This document shows, piece after piece, positions 33,501 through 41,957 of a DNA stretch of 64,000 nt. The stretch comes from Bordetella petrii (GTDB lineage Bacteria > Pseudomonadota > Gammaproteobacteria > Burkholderiales > Burkholderiaceae_B): contig NZ_JAFMZZ010000001.1 of assembly GCF_017356245.1 (NCBI RefSeq), positions 1,569,698-1,633,697 of the forward strand, given 5' to 3'. The notes beneath the pieces are model-generated. The model searched no databases. It had not been told where the DNA came from and saw nothing but the letters and a program-made list of their open reading frames with translations. The position numbers and the translations under genes are program-made. Every line of letters starts with the position of its first letter. Within the stretch, counting starts at the first letter, position 1.

Positions 33501-36500
33501 AGCAAGCCTTCAGGAACTGGACAACCCGCTTCTTACCAATTCCTTCAACGCCTAGCCCCTTGGGATCATTTTGTTGCCACGGATCAGGGGTGGTGTCATT
33601 TTGCGATGGATCTGTCCGGCGTTCCTCTGTCAAGAGCCGAATCACGCTATCGCAAATTTCCCTGAATACTTGTGGGCTCATTCCGGTTGGCGCATTCGCT
33701 GCGAAGCCTGGCGAGACTGCGAGATGCCCAATACCCTGAGCCTCCAAGTCATACAACAGTCTTCCTGAAATCGCTCGCCAGGCCTGCTTGCGTAGCCTTC
33801 GGGAAAGCGCATCCAGCCCACTCCTTCTGCTTGTCGAAAGAGGCACATCACGAAGTAGAGGCGTCGTAGCCCCTCCTTGATCTCCAAAGTCGATGAGGGA
33901 AGTCCAATCGGCATCTCGAAGGATACGCTTGGCGTCTACCGATGGCCCCGCTGGATTAACGCCAAGTTGTGCCAAGCGTCTCCAAATCACGGGAAGCTCC
34001 GCTAGCTCCGAATCAGGGTCGTTCAGGAAATCATCCAGACGGACATAGCCTGGCTTGAAGTTCTTCACTTGGGTTACCTGCTGCCTATCGCTTGATGACG
34101 CCAAGTCTCCATCGTCGTGGACGCTTCTTGCCGCCGCACGAAAACGAAGCAGTGACTCTCGAGCTTCATCCGTTATCTGACCGTCCAAACCACGGATAAT
34201 GTCTTTTGCCTCATCATCGTTGCCTGCCTCGATTGCGCGAAGGATTTCTTGCTGTATGGCTTGCAATCCGCCAGCAGACCGACTTTGCAGCTCATGGATG
34301 ACAAACGAGCTTAGCAAGTGCTTCCACTGTTCGACTTCCACGCCATTTGAAAGGGTGGCCGCAGATTGACGGCTATCGGAGAAGGCAACCAACCTCCTCG
34401 CATCCCCTCCTGGCATGATTGCCATCAGATGCTTCGTCAAAAGCAAGGATGTCTGCGTAAGACCAGTTGCAAAGGAGCGTATTGGCGCTGATCTCCCTCC
34501 TTTCCGTTCAGAGTAGTTAATTCCACATGATGGGCATAGCTGCGGCATGGCCGGCAACGGGGGGAGAGCGCCTTCATCTGTATCCACATGTAGCCAAAGA
34601 CAGCGAAGCCATCCCTCTTTTTGCTCCCCACCAATGATTACGATACCTGTAGTTGGATTCAAGACTGCTTCTATCCAACCGGCATCTCTTCTGTCTAGCC
34701 GCCTCCTACGATCGTCCCGTTCCTCAGTCCCTTGTTTCCAGTTGAGGGCGGGGCGGTCTCCAGGATAGGCCCAAGTATCGGGGATCAAGTAGACGACTCC
34801 AAGCCTATGATAGGGTTGAGAATCCGTCCGTGTTTGCGGCGTTATCTCAGGCAATCCGTCAATCGCTGGCGGCATGGGGGCAATCTCGAACCGTTGGTGG
34901 CCCCCATGATGCTCTGCCTTGGTTTTGTATCCAGCGAGAAGCTGAGTGCCGCAGCATTCGCAATAGAGCACCTCTAGGACGCGCTGCCCCTGCACGTCCA
35001 TCCTTGGTTCTGCCAGTAGTCGTCCAACACGACGCTGTTCATCTCGAGCATCAAGCCCTGCCGTTGCCCATAGCCCGTCCAGATTCTTGACCATCCAATG
35101 GAAACGAACTCTAGGAAGATGAAACGCCGAAGCACCCTTGCTCTCGGCATCAATTCTCGAGGCATGGCCTCCCGCAGCGAGCAACCCTTGCACAGCCAGC
35201 AGCCGCCTTTCAGGATCGCATATTCCCGGGAACCATCGAGAAGCGAGTTCTGATACAGGATAAGCCCTATGTCTGCTTTTCCCCTCATCCCAGAAGGCGC
35301 TAGCAAACTTGCTCGAGTTCCCTGCAAATTCGTCGCCCTCGAATACGTTCTTGGCTACTTCAATCCCAAGTGCACCATTCGATGTCTCGCGCCCCAGTTG
35401 GATGCAGCTATGCGAGACCTGTTCCGAAAAGCCGCACTCTACTGCCGGCTTGGAATAGACTGGACGACCGACTTCGATATGAAACCTTGTTCTTGCCTCT
35501 CCGGAACTAAGTCCGAATAGCCCACCTAAAAATTCGAACGTTGATCTGCTATTGCCATCCAATGATGCGCTGGATGCCAATATTTGCAATTGCGGGCTCT
35601 CTGGAGAGAGTCCAAGCCTATCCAGCAATAACCTGAGAAGATAGCCAACCTCAGTACCCGCAGCACCACGATACAGGTGCAGCTCATCTATCACAAGTTG
35701 GAATACTCGTGATTGCCTATCCTCTGCAAGCCAAGACTTCGTAGCCTCGAAGATCTGAGAGTCGGCGCTATCCCCGGGAATACGGGGATGAGGATGCCTC
35801 ATCAGCATGATGGAAAGCATGCTGATATTGGTGATTAACAAGTCTGGGGGAGATGCTTGCATCTCCCATCGATGGAACATTTCCCCTGAGGATGGGTCCA
35901 TTCTGGTAACGAAGGCGCCTTGTTCCTTGACTTTTTCTAGGCGCTCTTCATGGAGCCGAATGGCATCTTTGTCACCCGATTCTCTTGCCTCAGTAAGATC
36001 CAGTTCTGCCTGGTCGAGTCTTTCTCGCTGGAGCCTATAGCTTCTTATCGCCTCTGCAATATCCCGGCCTAGCTCCGTCCGCTTCTGGGTGTTTGACGCC
36101 CTTCGCCCGTTTTCTCCTAGCTTCCAAGGGTGGCCAGCCACTGGGGTGGAGCCGTTGTAGCGACCGAATCTGATGCGATTCCTCCCAATCATCGCGTCCA
36201 TGGCCGAATGTACCGGATCGGAGTCTAAGGCTGTCCTAAGTCGCGAGATTTGATCCTCCACCAACGCATTCATCGGATATAACAAGAGAGCCCTCACAGC
36301 CGGTGCTCTCTTCTCACCTCGCGCATGCATCCGATTGAAGTCCCATTTTGGTGGCGCGCTCTCTTGCCACGCTTGCCCAGGATTCCTTGTCGCAGGCGCC
36401 CACCTACTATCCACGGCCTCCTTGACGACTGACGCAAGTACTGGCAACAAGAACGACTCAGTTTTGCCAGAGCCAGTACCGGTTACCACGATGCAATTCT

Positions 36501-36846
36501 TCCGTTGCAATGCAGCCTTCAGCATCTGCTGCTGATGATGGAATAGCTTTGCGGCTCGTGGCATTAGCCCAGAGTTTGCAATGGCACAAAACGCCTCGCG
36601 AGCCTCCTTGCTCATGCCTGGTAGGTCTTCCTCCGTCAGTTCTTCTAGCTTTTTCCCAGCGTCGTAGGAGGGCAGCATTTCCAGGAACAACTCCTGGAAT
36701 AAGACACCAGGAGTATCGAGAAGCTTCTGGCGATCAACCTCAAAGGTTGGAGAGTTGGTCCCGAAGGCTGATTTGACATACCTTTTCAGATGATCCTGCA
36801 ATTGACCCCATGCACCAATAGGATCCAAGTCAAGGTTTTCCGGCAT
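30562..36846 (-). CDS. Very large DEAD/DEAH-type helicase with DUF1998 domain, Druantia DruE-like
   Basis: A 2094-residue protein. Helicase motifs: Walker A VVTGTGSGKTESF (~residue 125), LLLYPMNALVEDQ, DEAH-box variant VIDELHLYRG (~387), LASSASLDG, and motif VI YQQRAGRAGRKK (~1298). Cysteine knuckles include YCECCGTQL, CPSCGINY and CGRCTQVH..CARC. The C-terminal DUF1998 zinc-binding domain is marked by LADEHPNGAGLVYW (~1785). This size and the helicase-DUF1998 fusion fit DruE of Druantia; DISARM keeps the two parts on separate DrmA and DrmB proteins. The start at the second ATG (36846) has AGAGGA spaced correctly; 36855 is the alternative. It would be the DNA translocase of the defence system. 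Confidence 0.88.
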   Translation of the reverse strand: MPENLDLDPIGAWGQLQDHLKRYVKSAFGTNSPTFEVDRQKLLDTPGVLFQELFLEMLPSYDAGKKLEELTEEDLPGMSKEAREAFCAIANSGLMPRAAKLFHHQQQMLKAALQRKNCIVVTGTGSGKTESFLLPVLASVVKEAVDSRWAPATRNPGQAWQESAPPKWDFNRMHARGEKRAPAVRALLLYPMNALVEDQISRLRTALDSDPVHSAMDAMIGRNRIRFGRYNGSTPVAGHPWKLGENGRRASNTQKRTELGRDIAEAIRSYRLQRERLDQAELDLTEARESGDKDAIRLHEERLEKVKEQGAFVTRMDPSSGEMFHRWEMQASPPDLLITNISMLSIMLMRHPHPRIPGDSADSQIFEATKSWLAEDRQSRVFQLVIDELHLYRGAAGTEVGYLLRLLLDRLGLSPESPQLQILASSASLDGNSRSTFEFLGGLFGLSSGEARTRFHIEVGRPVYSKPAVECGFSEQVSHSCIQLGRETSNGALGIEVAKNVFEGDEFAGNSSKFASAFWDEGKSRHRAYPVSELASRWFPGICDPERRLLAVQGLLAAGGHASRIDAESKGASAFHLPRVRFHWMVKNLDGLWATAGLDARDEQRRVGRLLAEPRMDVQGQRVLEVLYCECCGTQLLAGYKTKAEHHGGHQRFEIAPMPPAIDGLPEITPQTRTDSQPYHRLGVVYLIPDTWAYPGDRPALNWKQGTEERDDRRRRLDRRDAGWIEAVLNPTTGIVIIGGEQKEGWLRCLWLHVDTDEGALPPLPAMPQLCPSCGINYSERKGGRSAPIRSFATGLTQTSLLLTKHLMAIMPGGDARRLVAFSDSRQSAATLSNGVEVEQWKHLLSSFVIHELQSRSAGGLQAIQQEILRAIEAGNDDEAKDIIRGLDGQITDEARESLLRFRAAARSVHDDGDLASSSDRQQVTQVKNFKPGYVRLDDFLNDPDSELAELPVIWRRLAQLGVNPAGPSVDAKRILRDADWTSLIDFGDQGGATTPLLRDVPLSTSRRSGLDALSRRLRKQAWRAISGRLLYDLEAQGIGHLAVSPGFAANAPTGMSPQVFREICDSVIRLLTEERRTDPSQNDTTPDPWQQNDPKGLGVEGIGKKRVVQFLKACSATHGCEWKELRDYVRGALMQEGHHVSRGWGIVRQPQLWVRVVGRDAMPWVCGRCTQVHWHASGGICARCLDQLSTQPNGSRSAGEIESGHYYSNLAGQDGFRFRIHAEELTGQTNDQAQRQRHFRGIFFKGERVYDVVDREVIPLVDQIDLLSVTTTMEVGVDIGGLQAVFQANMPPERFNYQQRAGRAGRKKQIYSVVLTYCRGQTHDRIHFEHPEEMTSGIPPQPAVSVSDDQRILAERLVSKEVLRRAFQAAGATWTSSGIPADTHGEMGTVGTFLADDNYRSAVSQWILSREREVREIAMVVARGTAIEPEKLVSTALDLPGRILAAARSDSDPSRGLAQALADAGVLPMYGMPSAVRSLYFSLPDTPLHGREPKTLDRTLDQAITEFAPGSERIWDKRLLTPNGLVGSIQHERSNLWKSIGRPIGEVTWQVFCRECRNLKVYPADSATLEPKEDLPGWDRQWISNARTIQCSVCQNSAASAYLAVTPNGFLTDLDLEKPASTTEIGGKGGPVAFVASPSISNTSFMREGRVLLSLAHQERVYRIGQNQDGEPHGFARASSLFQHEQSQRLSGEIWVANDDQAEIKASLASPKTTDILSARMLDVPGLGFFDAQREVSSRRAAWYSAATILQRAIALELDVDSLDIEIASVHRVDDSGRRGAELYLADEHPNGAGLVYWAHLNWRELVDGCISASGSLTRLGRLIREECARASKEDQFWRSPDVLLKGFRNRQLHGLIDWRLGLELLATMNDPGYLPGITPLFEQWGLGMPGWGDMAKDLANLYCNAFEGGLSCRVDGPTGLHGWITGHGESRAEPTLHVVAHPLWQFDQTCTDSISAAVRDWASSLHIGTLKLVDSFNLSRRMAWVRKAPPHYFAEYLLDTGNGSDWMGSVASLEIGASIRSQGKTWQRVAERNAWSSEKGNWVVQDEIGNLFEVLIREIPGRGKMITPVKIDVPHLSREQNPQVIVIARRTD

Positions 36847-36901
36847 GTTTTCCATCCTCTTTTTCTGACTGAGCTGCTAGCAATAATTTAAGTGCATACT
36901 C

Positions 36902-39900
36902 TCAAAAGCTACTCAGCTGGCCTTCTAGCAATCCTGCGACTCTTGTTGCGATTTCCAGTGGAACCCATCGATAGCACAACCATACGCCGGGCACAAAGCC
37001 GCCATAGACATGATTTGCCAAACCTATGATCTTTTCCGTTTTGCCCTCCACAAGGAAAAGTCCTGTCTCATCGGAAAAGCCGGGTGTTACGCACACTTCT
37101 ACCGCGCTGCTTCCAGAACATGTCGTCAGGGCCCTTTCGATCATGGCAGGAGGCCTAAGACGCGCTGGAAGCCAAAGCTCCCCTTGCTGCGGAGCGTAAT
37201 GAATTGGCCAGGGGCTCGCATCCTCGATTGAGTGATGTTTTTTGACCCATTTTGCAAAAGCATTGATTGCAATCCAGACGCCCCATCTGGAATCGTGAAT
37301 GAAGTTATAGCTTTCTGGACCATTGCCCAGTCGAGAACCAAGTGCGTAGACTTGCAGCCCAGGTGTTGCTGGATCGTCGAACTTGAAGAGTTGCCTGCCT
37401 ACCTGTGGATCGACCGCCATGAATCCTGAGGAAACCATGCTGAATTGCGCAGAGTTTGGTACCAACCGCTGGAGTTGGCGGAGATTGGCGGCCAGGCCAC
37501 TCCAACCTTGTGGCGCAAGTTCGCTAGTGGCTTCCTCCAAGGGGCCAGCCCACTTCGAAATCGAAACGCTTGGATTGCGAGCGAAAAGCAGCCCATACCG
37601 ATCGACAACCTTACGAATCGACTCCTCGTCTATGGATGCAAGTCTAAGTACTGGAAGGCGCCACTCTCTCCCTTGCTCTATATATGCCACGATATCTTGA
37701 TCATTTCGTAGGCACTCCCAATGCTTCAGCCGCAAAGTGCCGCAGACCCCATGAAGAGCTAGGCCATCGTGCATGGCAGGCAAGGAGTAAACTGTAGGAG
37801 GAACTGCAAGTACCCTGATCAAGTGCCCCCTGGCATCCGTCTGAAGCTCCAGGCATCCCCTGCTTCTTAGGTCTAAGAGGGCGAAGACTGGCTGCACATC
37901 GATCCCGTCAGATTCTCCTAGGCGGGTCAACTGATCTCTTGCAGCTCCATAGGGGATTGAGCCTAGGGACGCTAGGGAATCCAGGAATTTGGCTGAAACA
38001 CCTTGGATCAGGTTCGACCCAAGATCTTGGCAAAGCATCCCTTCCGCTAAGTTGAATACCTGGGTTTGTGCCCTATGTTCATCCTCGGACTGACCGCTTT
38101 GGATGATTACGCCACTGAGTCCTTCGCTTGCCAGAACAGTCCTGCCGAAGCGATCCAAGCCCAAAGCCCTTCCTTGAGCCAGCGCCAGGCCGTCGCGCAA
38201 GACCAGTCGCAATTTGGCTTTGGCCAATATCTCTGAGTCAGAAATTACCCTTATCTCGAAGCCTGCTTTTCGTTCATCCGTCACCCTGATACTGAGTCGC
38301 CTGATTTGAGACCGCTCGGCACGCATGCCTGGATCACTGAATTCCAATCCCTCTGCCATCAAGATAGCGCCCCTCGGGGCTTCAAGCTCCACCATCGGTA
38401 AATCATAGGGCGCGTATGTCCTGGTACGCCCTTGGATAATCGAACGGCCGCCAACAAAGCGGAGACGAGCTCGGGCACCAGGAAGAGCACTCCTATCTTC
38501 CAGCCACTGACGTTGCTCTTCGTTCAATTGTGCAGAGTCGGGAATGCAGGTGAGGGCCCAATTAGACGGTAGGCCACCAGTGGTAAGTTGCTCCGTAGGT
38601 ATGCCTTCATTACGAAGATAGGTATCCAGAATCTCTCGGAAGCTATCGGTACTGAGGATATAAGCAGGACCAAGTATTGGAAGGTCTCGTTCTACCAGCT
38701 CCTCGATTGACCTGGGATTCGGCATATCCCAGGAAAAAAATCTCCTGTCCTTCCGATGAATCCTATATCGTCGCCGGCCCCCCAGGCCAGGGGAATTCTC
38801 ATCCCCATATTCCACGTCGAGCACGATATCCTCCACTGTGGACTTCTGGAGCATATCCCTGGCTACATCTTGGTGGCCGGCAGAGTCGCTGTTAAACGCA
38901 TCTCCCATCGGGTCAAGTTTGGCAGGGATGCGGTTGCTCCCATGAACCAATGTGCATGAAACAATGCCCCCTGCTGCTGGGAACCTCCAGCCAATTTCCC
39001 AGCCATCTACATCATTGAAAGAAGGGATTAGCCTAGCCTTTACCTCGTCTTCACAATCCTCAAGGGTTGGTCCAGGTCCCCCCACGTCTTGCGGGTCGTG
39101 GTTTCTCCCGTGCTGCCCTTCGGCTGCTCTAGGGCGTCGCCCATCCCAAATATCCAGCAGCTCAGCCAAGACATGCTGGAGCGGTTCGTGATACGCAGGA
39201 TCTTGCATCGCACTTTTAAGGGTGCTGCTCAGATAATGGACATCCTTGCCTTGGTCAATAACCTGGCGGAAAAGCGAATGCGTCAATGCTTGCTTGGGAT
39301 GTAGTCCGCACGCCGCAAAAAGCTGGCGGATACCATTGGCATCCTTGCTCGACACCATGCATTGTGACTTTGAGATTCCGACGAACCTGTGCTCCCCGAG
39401 CTTGCGGAATCTGAAGATGCCAAATCGACCATCTATCTCGTCTTTGCTCCAGCGTTCGAGATCCTGCCATGCGGCCTCCATAACGGAAGTAACTGGGGGA
39501 GTATTGGGAAAAGGTTGCTTCAATAACCCGGTAACCTTTGCATAAAAACCTTCCTCGCCTGCCTCGGACGACGCAAGCACCCATAAGGCTAGGTAAGGCA
39601 GGTAAGTAGGCGCCTTCAAGCCCTCATAAATCGGGTTTTCAGCCCCTGGATCAATGTAGCTATTCGATCGCAGGTTGGCTCGCCGCAGGTTTATTAGTTG
39701 ACGAACCACGTCTCCGCAATGGCTGGCCGAGGCGGGAATCCATTCTGGCCCCTGTCTTGCGGCCTCTACTAACCCATCCGCTCCACCAAGATGTAGGCCA
39801 AACGCGTCTAGGTCTGCACGATTGGCGTGAATCCATGCTTCCTCATGAGAGGACGCGAGGGAAAAGTATTCGCTTAACAGTAGGGAATTCCAATCAGTGA

Positions 39901-39910
39901 ATAACGCCAT
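36902..39910 (-). CDS. Large protein of the defence operon, in the DruH (or DruF/DruG) position
   Basis: A 1002-residue protein without motifs I can name. The ATG at 39910 has a strong ribosome site (GAGGAGGG) and gives the start MALFTDWNSLLLSEYF. The sequence is soluble, mixed alpha/beta, with a low-complexity acidic/Gly linker near residues 285-300 (HGRNHDPQDVGGPGPTLED). It lies between the C5 methyltransferase and the DruE-like helicase, which is where Druantia encodes DruF/DruG (type II, with methyltransferase DruM) or DruH (type III). Which of these it resembles, if any, needs profile comparison. It is likely a structural or DNA-sensing partner of the helicase. Confidence 0.75.
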   Translation of the reverse strand: MALFTDWNSLLLSEYFSLASSHEEAWIHANRADLDAFGLHLGGADGLVEAARQGPEWIPASASHCGDVVRQLINLRRANLRSNSYIDPGAENPIYEGLKAPTYLPYLALWVLASSEAGEEGFYAKVTGLLKQPFPNTPPVTSVMEAAWQDLERWSKDEIDGRFGIFRFRKLGEHRFVGISKSQCMVSSKDANGIRQLFAACGLHPKQALTHSLFRQVIDQGKDVHYLSSTLKSAMQDPAYHEPLQHVLAELLDIWDGRRPRAAEGQHGRNHDPQDVGGPGPTLEDCEDEVKARLIPSFNDVDGWEIGWRFPAAGGIVSCTLVHGSNRIPAKLDPMGDAFNSDSAGHQDVARDMLQKSTVEDIVLDVEYGDENSPGLGGRRRYRIHRKDRRFFSWDMPNPRSIEELVERDLPILGPAYILSTDSFREILDTYLRNEGIPTEQLTTGGLPSNWALTCIPDSAQLNEEQRQWLEDRSALPGARARLRFVGGRSIIQGRTRTYAPYDLPMVELEAPRGAILMAEGLEFSDPGMRAERSQIRRLSIRVTDERKAGFEIRVISDSEILAKAKLRLVLRDGLALAQGRALGLDRFGRTVLASEGLSGVIIQSGQSEDEHRAQTQVFNLAEGMLCQDLGSNLIQGVSAKFLDSLASLGSIPYGAARDQLTRLGESDGIDVQPVFALLDLRSRGCLELQTDARGHLIRVLAVPPTVYSLPAMHDGLALHGVCGTLRLKHWECLRNDQDIVAYIEQGREWRLPVLRLASIDEESIRKVVDRYGLLFARNPSVSISKWAGPLEEATSELAPQGWSGLAANLRQLQRLVPNSAQFSMVSSGFMAVDPQVGRQLFKFDDPATPGLQVYALGSRLGNGPESYNFIHDSRWGVWIAINAFAKWVKKHHSIEDASPWPIHYAPQQGELWLPARLRPPAMIERALTTCSGSSAVEVCVTPGFSDETGLFLVEGKTEKIIGLANHVYGGFVPGVWLCYRWVPLEIATRVAGLLEGQLSSF

Positions 39911-39939
39911 TTTTTCCCTCCTCGTGCACAAGCATGTAC

Positions 39940-41226
39940 TCAAGACCGCCCGTGGATTTCATCGAGGATTTGCTTGATTGCTAGGCCAATCGCGCGGGCA
40001 AGAAGAGGGGGAACTGCGTTACCTACTTGGGTATACCTTGGGCATTCCTTTGTTCTGGAGGCTCCACCCGTTGTGAATTTCCCTTTGAATCGAAACCAAT
40101 CCGGGAAACTCTGGAGTCGGGCGCTCTCGCGGACCGTCAGGATTCTCGGTTCCGCATAGTGCAATACATCGTCTGGAAGGGTCGTTATCGTAGGCGCTGG
40201 CTCATTGCCGGACATGGGAAATATCCGATGCTTCTTGAGCCGGAATTTCTTTCGGCTATCTTCATCCATTCGGACGCCCTTTCGGCATTCTTCGATGATT
40301 CTCTCGAAACGGCCTGCGACTTCTATGGAATGGTTTGCCAATCGCATGCTATCCATGGCGTCCGATCTGCAAAATCTGTGCATAAGCCGTTGGTATGAAC
40401 TGTCTGGCCCGGTATAGACTACCTCTTGGAAGCCAGATTTTGACCTCGGATCCGTGCATTCCTTGAGTTTGCTCCAACGACGACGAGTCCTTAGATCATC
40501 AATTGCCTCGTGTGCTGAAACGGTCCTGCCGAGCTTCAGGTCCTTCAGTTGCTGTTCTCGAATCTCCTCAATCAAGGAGAAAAAGCGCTTCTTCCCACCA
40601 TTCAAACAGCCAGAGACATCCGACCTGACTCCCACGGCAATTAGCCGTGCCCGCCGTTGGGGTACGCCAAAACGCGCAGCATCAAGAATCTCCCCGTGAA
40701 CCTCGTACCCGATGGCCTCTAGGCTCAGCCTGAGCTTTTCATAATACGATTCAGAATGCTTGACCTTCGAGCCATCCTTCCCCTCCTGCGCCCAATGGGC
40801 AATCCTCATGCCGGGGACATTCTCGAGGACCAGTATCTTCGGCCTCACAGCATCTACTACCTCGACATACTTCGTGAAAAGCTGATTGCGAGGGTCGTCG
40901 CCATTCCTTCGGCCAGCAAAACTGAATCCTTGGCACGGAGGGCCACCTGCAAGGATGTCGATCTGCTTCGCCAAGCCTTTTAGCTCGCCCAGATGTTTGG
41001 CAAGCAATTCGTCGATTCCCCATGCTCGCTGCTCAAGCCACTCCGGCCATTGGAACTTTTCTATAGGGAGCTTCCGATCACTTAGGAAATTGGCCGAGAA
41101 CGTCTCGAAGGCCATCGAGTCTTTCTCGATCGCGAATTTCCCTTGCAAATTGGCCATGGTTAGGCCTAGCGAAAGTCCTCCACAACCGGAAAAAAGATCG
41201 ATATAGCTGTATTTTTCTTTATCCAT
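39940..41226 (-). CDS. DNA (cytosine-5) methyltransferase
   Basis: A 428-residue enzyme that transfers a methyl group from S-adenosylmethionine to C5 of cytosine. Ordered motifs: I YIDLFSGCGGLSLG, IV GGPPCQGFSFAGRR with the catalytic cysteine, VI LVLENVPGM, VIII QRRARLIAVG, IX RESARLQSFPDW and X QVGNAVPPLLARAIG. The target-recognition region between VIII and IX is ~150 residues. The start used is ATG 41226; a TTG lies two codons upstream. It heads the leftward defence operon and faces a Vsr endonuclease gene, as dcm-type enzymes often do. It would be the DruM equivalent. Confidence 0.96.
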   Translation of the reverse strand: MDKEKYSYIDLFSGCGGLSLGLTMANLQGKFAIEKDSMAFETFSANFLSDRKLPIEKFQWPEWLEQRAWGIDELLAKHLGELKGLAKQIDILAGGPPCQGFSFAGRRNGDDPRNQLFTKYVEVVDAVRPKILVLENVPGMRIAHWAQEGKDGSKVKHSESYYEKLRLSLEAIGYEVHGEILDAARFGVPQRRARLIAVGVRSDVSGCLNGGKKRFFSLIEEIREQQLKDLKLGRTVSAHEAIDDLRTRRRWSKLKECTDPRSKSGFQEVVYTGPDSSYQRLMHRFCRSDAMDSMRLANHSIEVAGRFERIIEECRKGVRMDEDSRKKFRLKKHRIFPMSGNEPAPTITTLPDDVLHYAEPRILTVRESARLQSFPDWFRFKGKFTTGGASRTKECPRYTQVGNAVPPLLARAIGLAIKQILDEIHGRS

Positions 41227-41449
41227 TCTCAATTAATTCAATCGCCAACTCGTTGTTTTGCTTTGTTTTTTTGCCCTAGCCGCAGCGGTACCTTCTGGAT
41301 TGAGCCACAATACCGGTGACATCGCTCGACACAAGACCCATTGAATTCTGCATGATCTAGCGAATCGATGGCAACAACTGTACACATTTGCAGTCCAAAT
41401 GTCTCACCTTGGCTGTGTTCGCTTCCACCCGCGACATGAGTCGTCCGAT
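41227..41449. promoter_or_regulatory. Divergent intergenic region between the methyltransferase and vsr
   Basis: 223 bases separate the outward-facing methyltransferase and vsr starts and must hold both promoters. The methyltransferase-proximal part is AT-rich (TTCTCAATTAATTCAATCG). No clear operator or confident -35/-10 pair was identified by eye. Confidence 0.45.
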
Positions 41450-41881
41450 ATGACAGATTTCTTATCACCGCTCGAACGCTCAGAAAGAATGGCCCGTATC
41501 CGAGGAAAGGACACGGAACCAGAGCTCGCGCTGCGCAGGGAGCTGCATCGTTTGGGACTGCGATTTCGGCTTCATGTGGCCGGCCTCCCTGGAAAACCTG
41601 ACCTTATCTTTCCGCGCTACAAGACCGTGGTGTTTGTCCATGGTTGCTTCTGGCATAGACATGCAGGATGCAGCATAGCGACTACACCCAAGAGCAACAC
41701 ATCATTTTGGCTTGAAAAATTCGACAAGAATGTGGAAAGAGATCGGCGGGTAGCCGAGCAACTCACTGTGCTGGGGTGGCGTGTACTAGTGGCATGGGAA
41801 TGCGAGCTCTCTACAAGGACCAAGGCTGCGATGACGGGAGAGATGCTTGCGAGCCAGATAAGGGCGCCGCATATGGACTGA
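41450..41881 (+). CDS. vsr: Very short patch repair endonuclease (Vsr)
   Basis: A 143-residue protein. RSERMARIRGKDTEPELALRR at the start and PDLIFPRYKTVVFVHGCFWH hold the Vsr signatures: the catalytic aspartate in P-D-L, and the F-V-x-G-C-F-W-H zinc and active-site segment continuing into H-x-x-C. WRVLVAWECEL completes the fold. Vsr nicks next to T in T:G mismatches made by deamination of 5-methylcytosine, so it protects the genome from the mutagenic effect of the divergently encoded methyltransferase. Confidence 0.94.
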   Translation: MTDFLSPLERSERMARIRGKDTEPELALRRELHRLGLRFRLHVAGLPGKPDLIFPRYKTVVFVHGCFWHRHAGCSIATTPKSNTSFWLEKFDKNVERDRRVAEQLTVLGWRVLVAWECELSTRTKAAMTGEMLASQIRAPHMD

Positions 41882-41957
41882 ATCGACCAGACCGGTCGTG
41901 GTCATATCCATGGTCTTCCGAAGCGAAGATACTCGGCAATAATGAACGAGGCATTGA

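Noticed and set aside
28894..41226. Calling the leftward operon DISARM
   Set aside because: DISARM encodes the helicase (DrmA) and the DUF1998 protein (DrmB) separately plus a phospholipase-D protein (DrmC); here helicase and DUF1998 are one ~2100-residue protein and no DrmC-like gene is present.
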